NCBI RefSeq assembly: GCF_014204935.1
Contig: NZ_JACHMJ010000001.1
Location: 2,232,001 to 2,296,000 of the forward strand
Length of the DNA: 64,000 bases
Source: Conyzicola lurida
GTDB lineage: Bacteria > Actinomycetota > Actinomycetes > Actinomycetales > Microbacteriaceae
Direction of reading: 5' to 3'
In this document: one piece after another, positions 63,495 to 64,000 of the stretch
Position numbering within the stretch: position 1 is the stretch's first letter
Layout of the letters: each line of letters starts with the position of its first letter
The notes under the pieces: model-generated
Database searches by the model: none
Told to the model about the DNA's origin: nothing
Seen by the model: only the letters and a program-made list of their open reading frames with translations
Translations under genes and position numbers: made by a program

Positions 63495-64000
63495 CGGAGA
63501 TCCACCCCCACGGTGGGCGCTTCGGCTCCGTGCAGCGCCTCGCGCACCTTCGTGACCGCCTCGAAGAAGTCCCTCTCTTCGCGCAGGTCTTCTCCGCGGT
63601 CGGCGGCGGCGCCGAGCCTCACGTCGACGATGTCGCGGATGCGCCCGGGCCGCGGCGACATCACGACGACACGGTCGGAGAGGAACACGGCCTCGGGGAT
63701 CGAGTGCGTGACGAAGACGACCGCGGCACCCGTCTCGGCGGTGATACGCACGAGCTCGAGCTGCATGTGCTCGCGCGTCATCTCGTCGAGGGCGCCGAAC
63801 GGTTCGTCCATCAGCAGCAGCCGCGGCTGCTCGGCGATGGAGCGCGCGATCGCGACGCGCTGCTGCATGCCGCCCGAGAGCTGGTCGGGGAAGTGCCCGG
63901 CGAAGTCGCTGAGCCCGACGAGGGCGATGAGCTCCGCGGCTCGCTTCGCGCGGGCCGCCTTGCCGACGCCGTGCAGCTCGAGCGGCAGTTCGATGTTGGC
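63491..64000 (-). CDS. ABC transporter ATP-binding protein (N-terminus beyond window)
   Basis: The last 169 residues of a NitT/TauT-type ATPase; the open frame runs off the window at 64000. Visible are the signature [20 protein letters not shown], Walker [39 protein letters not shown] and a C-terminal extension. Walker A is missing because it lies outside the window. Energises the permease 62724-63494. Confidence 0.9.
   Translation of the reverse strand, partial: ANIELPLELHGVGKAARAKRAAELIALVGLSDFAGHFPDQLSGGMQQRVAIARSIAEQPRLLLMDEPFGALDEMTREHMQLELVRITAETGAAVVFVTHSIPEAVFLSDRVVVMSPRPGRIRDIVDVRLGAAADRGEDLREERDFFEAVTKVREALHGAEAPTVGVDLR

Overview
High-G+C actinobacterial chromosome segment. Protein sequences (an S2 protein with a long Ala/Glu/Asp tail, DivIVA-type proteins, F420-type oxidoreductase, DUF2469, a transglycosylase of the actinobacterial type) and the gene order point to the family Microbacteriaceae; genus is not resolvable by eye. 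No tRNA, rRNA, CRISPR array, prophage or insertion sequence was seen.

The backbone is the conserved translation/secretion/division supercluster, almost all on the minus strand and read from about 60 kb down to about 9 kb: yceD-rpmF-rnc-mutM, smc, ftsY, ffh, rpsP-khpA-rimM-trmD, rplS, lepB-rnhB-DUF2469, yraN-comM-dprA, xerC, rpsB-tsf, pyrH, frr-cdsA. It is interrupted by plus-strand or short minus-strand accessory inserts: map and a TetR regulator; a YbdK-type carboxylate-amine ligase; a gamma carbonic anhydrase and a HAD phosphatase; a TreS-like amylase flanked by two paralogous membrane proteins; an ABC-2 exporter operon with a DUF4097 protein and a ribbon-helix-helix regulator; a tandem pair of double-domain acetyltransferases; an MMPL exporter divergent from a MarR regulator; and an acyl-CoA synthetase facing a degenerate Fic-like protein.

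The left end (0-9.5 kb) is envelope-related: a truncated membrane protein with an internal lipobox, a 960-residue coiled-coil protein with a DivIVA-like head and 53 tandem 11-residue repeats, an AI-2E-type permease, a Na+/H+ antiporter, a secreted transglycosylase and a four-motif DivIVA-like protein. The right end (60-64 kb) is a catabolic or uptake cluster: a class III aminotransferase and a NMT1-type ABC importer that runs off the window.

The most interesting items are the hendecad coiled-coil protein at 1479-4361, the Fic-like protein whose catalytic histidine is arginine, the four-site operator in front of the RHH/DUF4097/ABC operon, the repeat expansions in and beside xerC, and an over-represented 12-mer (GGATGCCGCGGC) found eight times.
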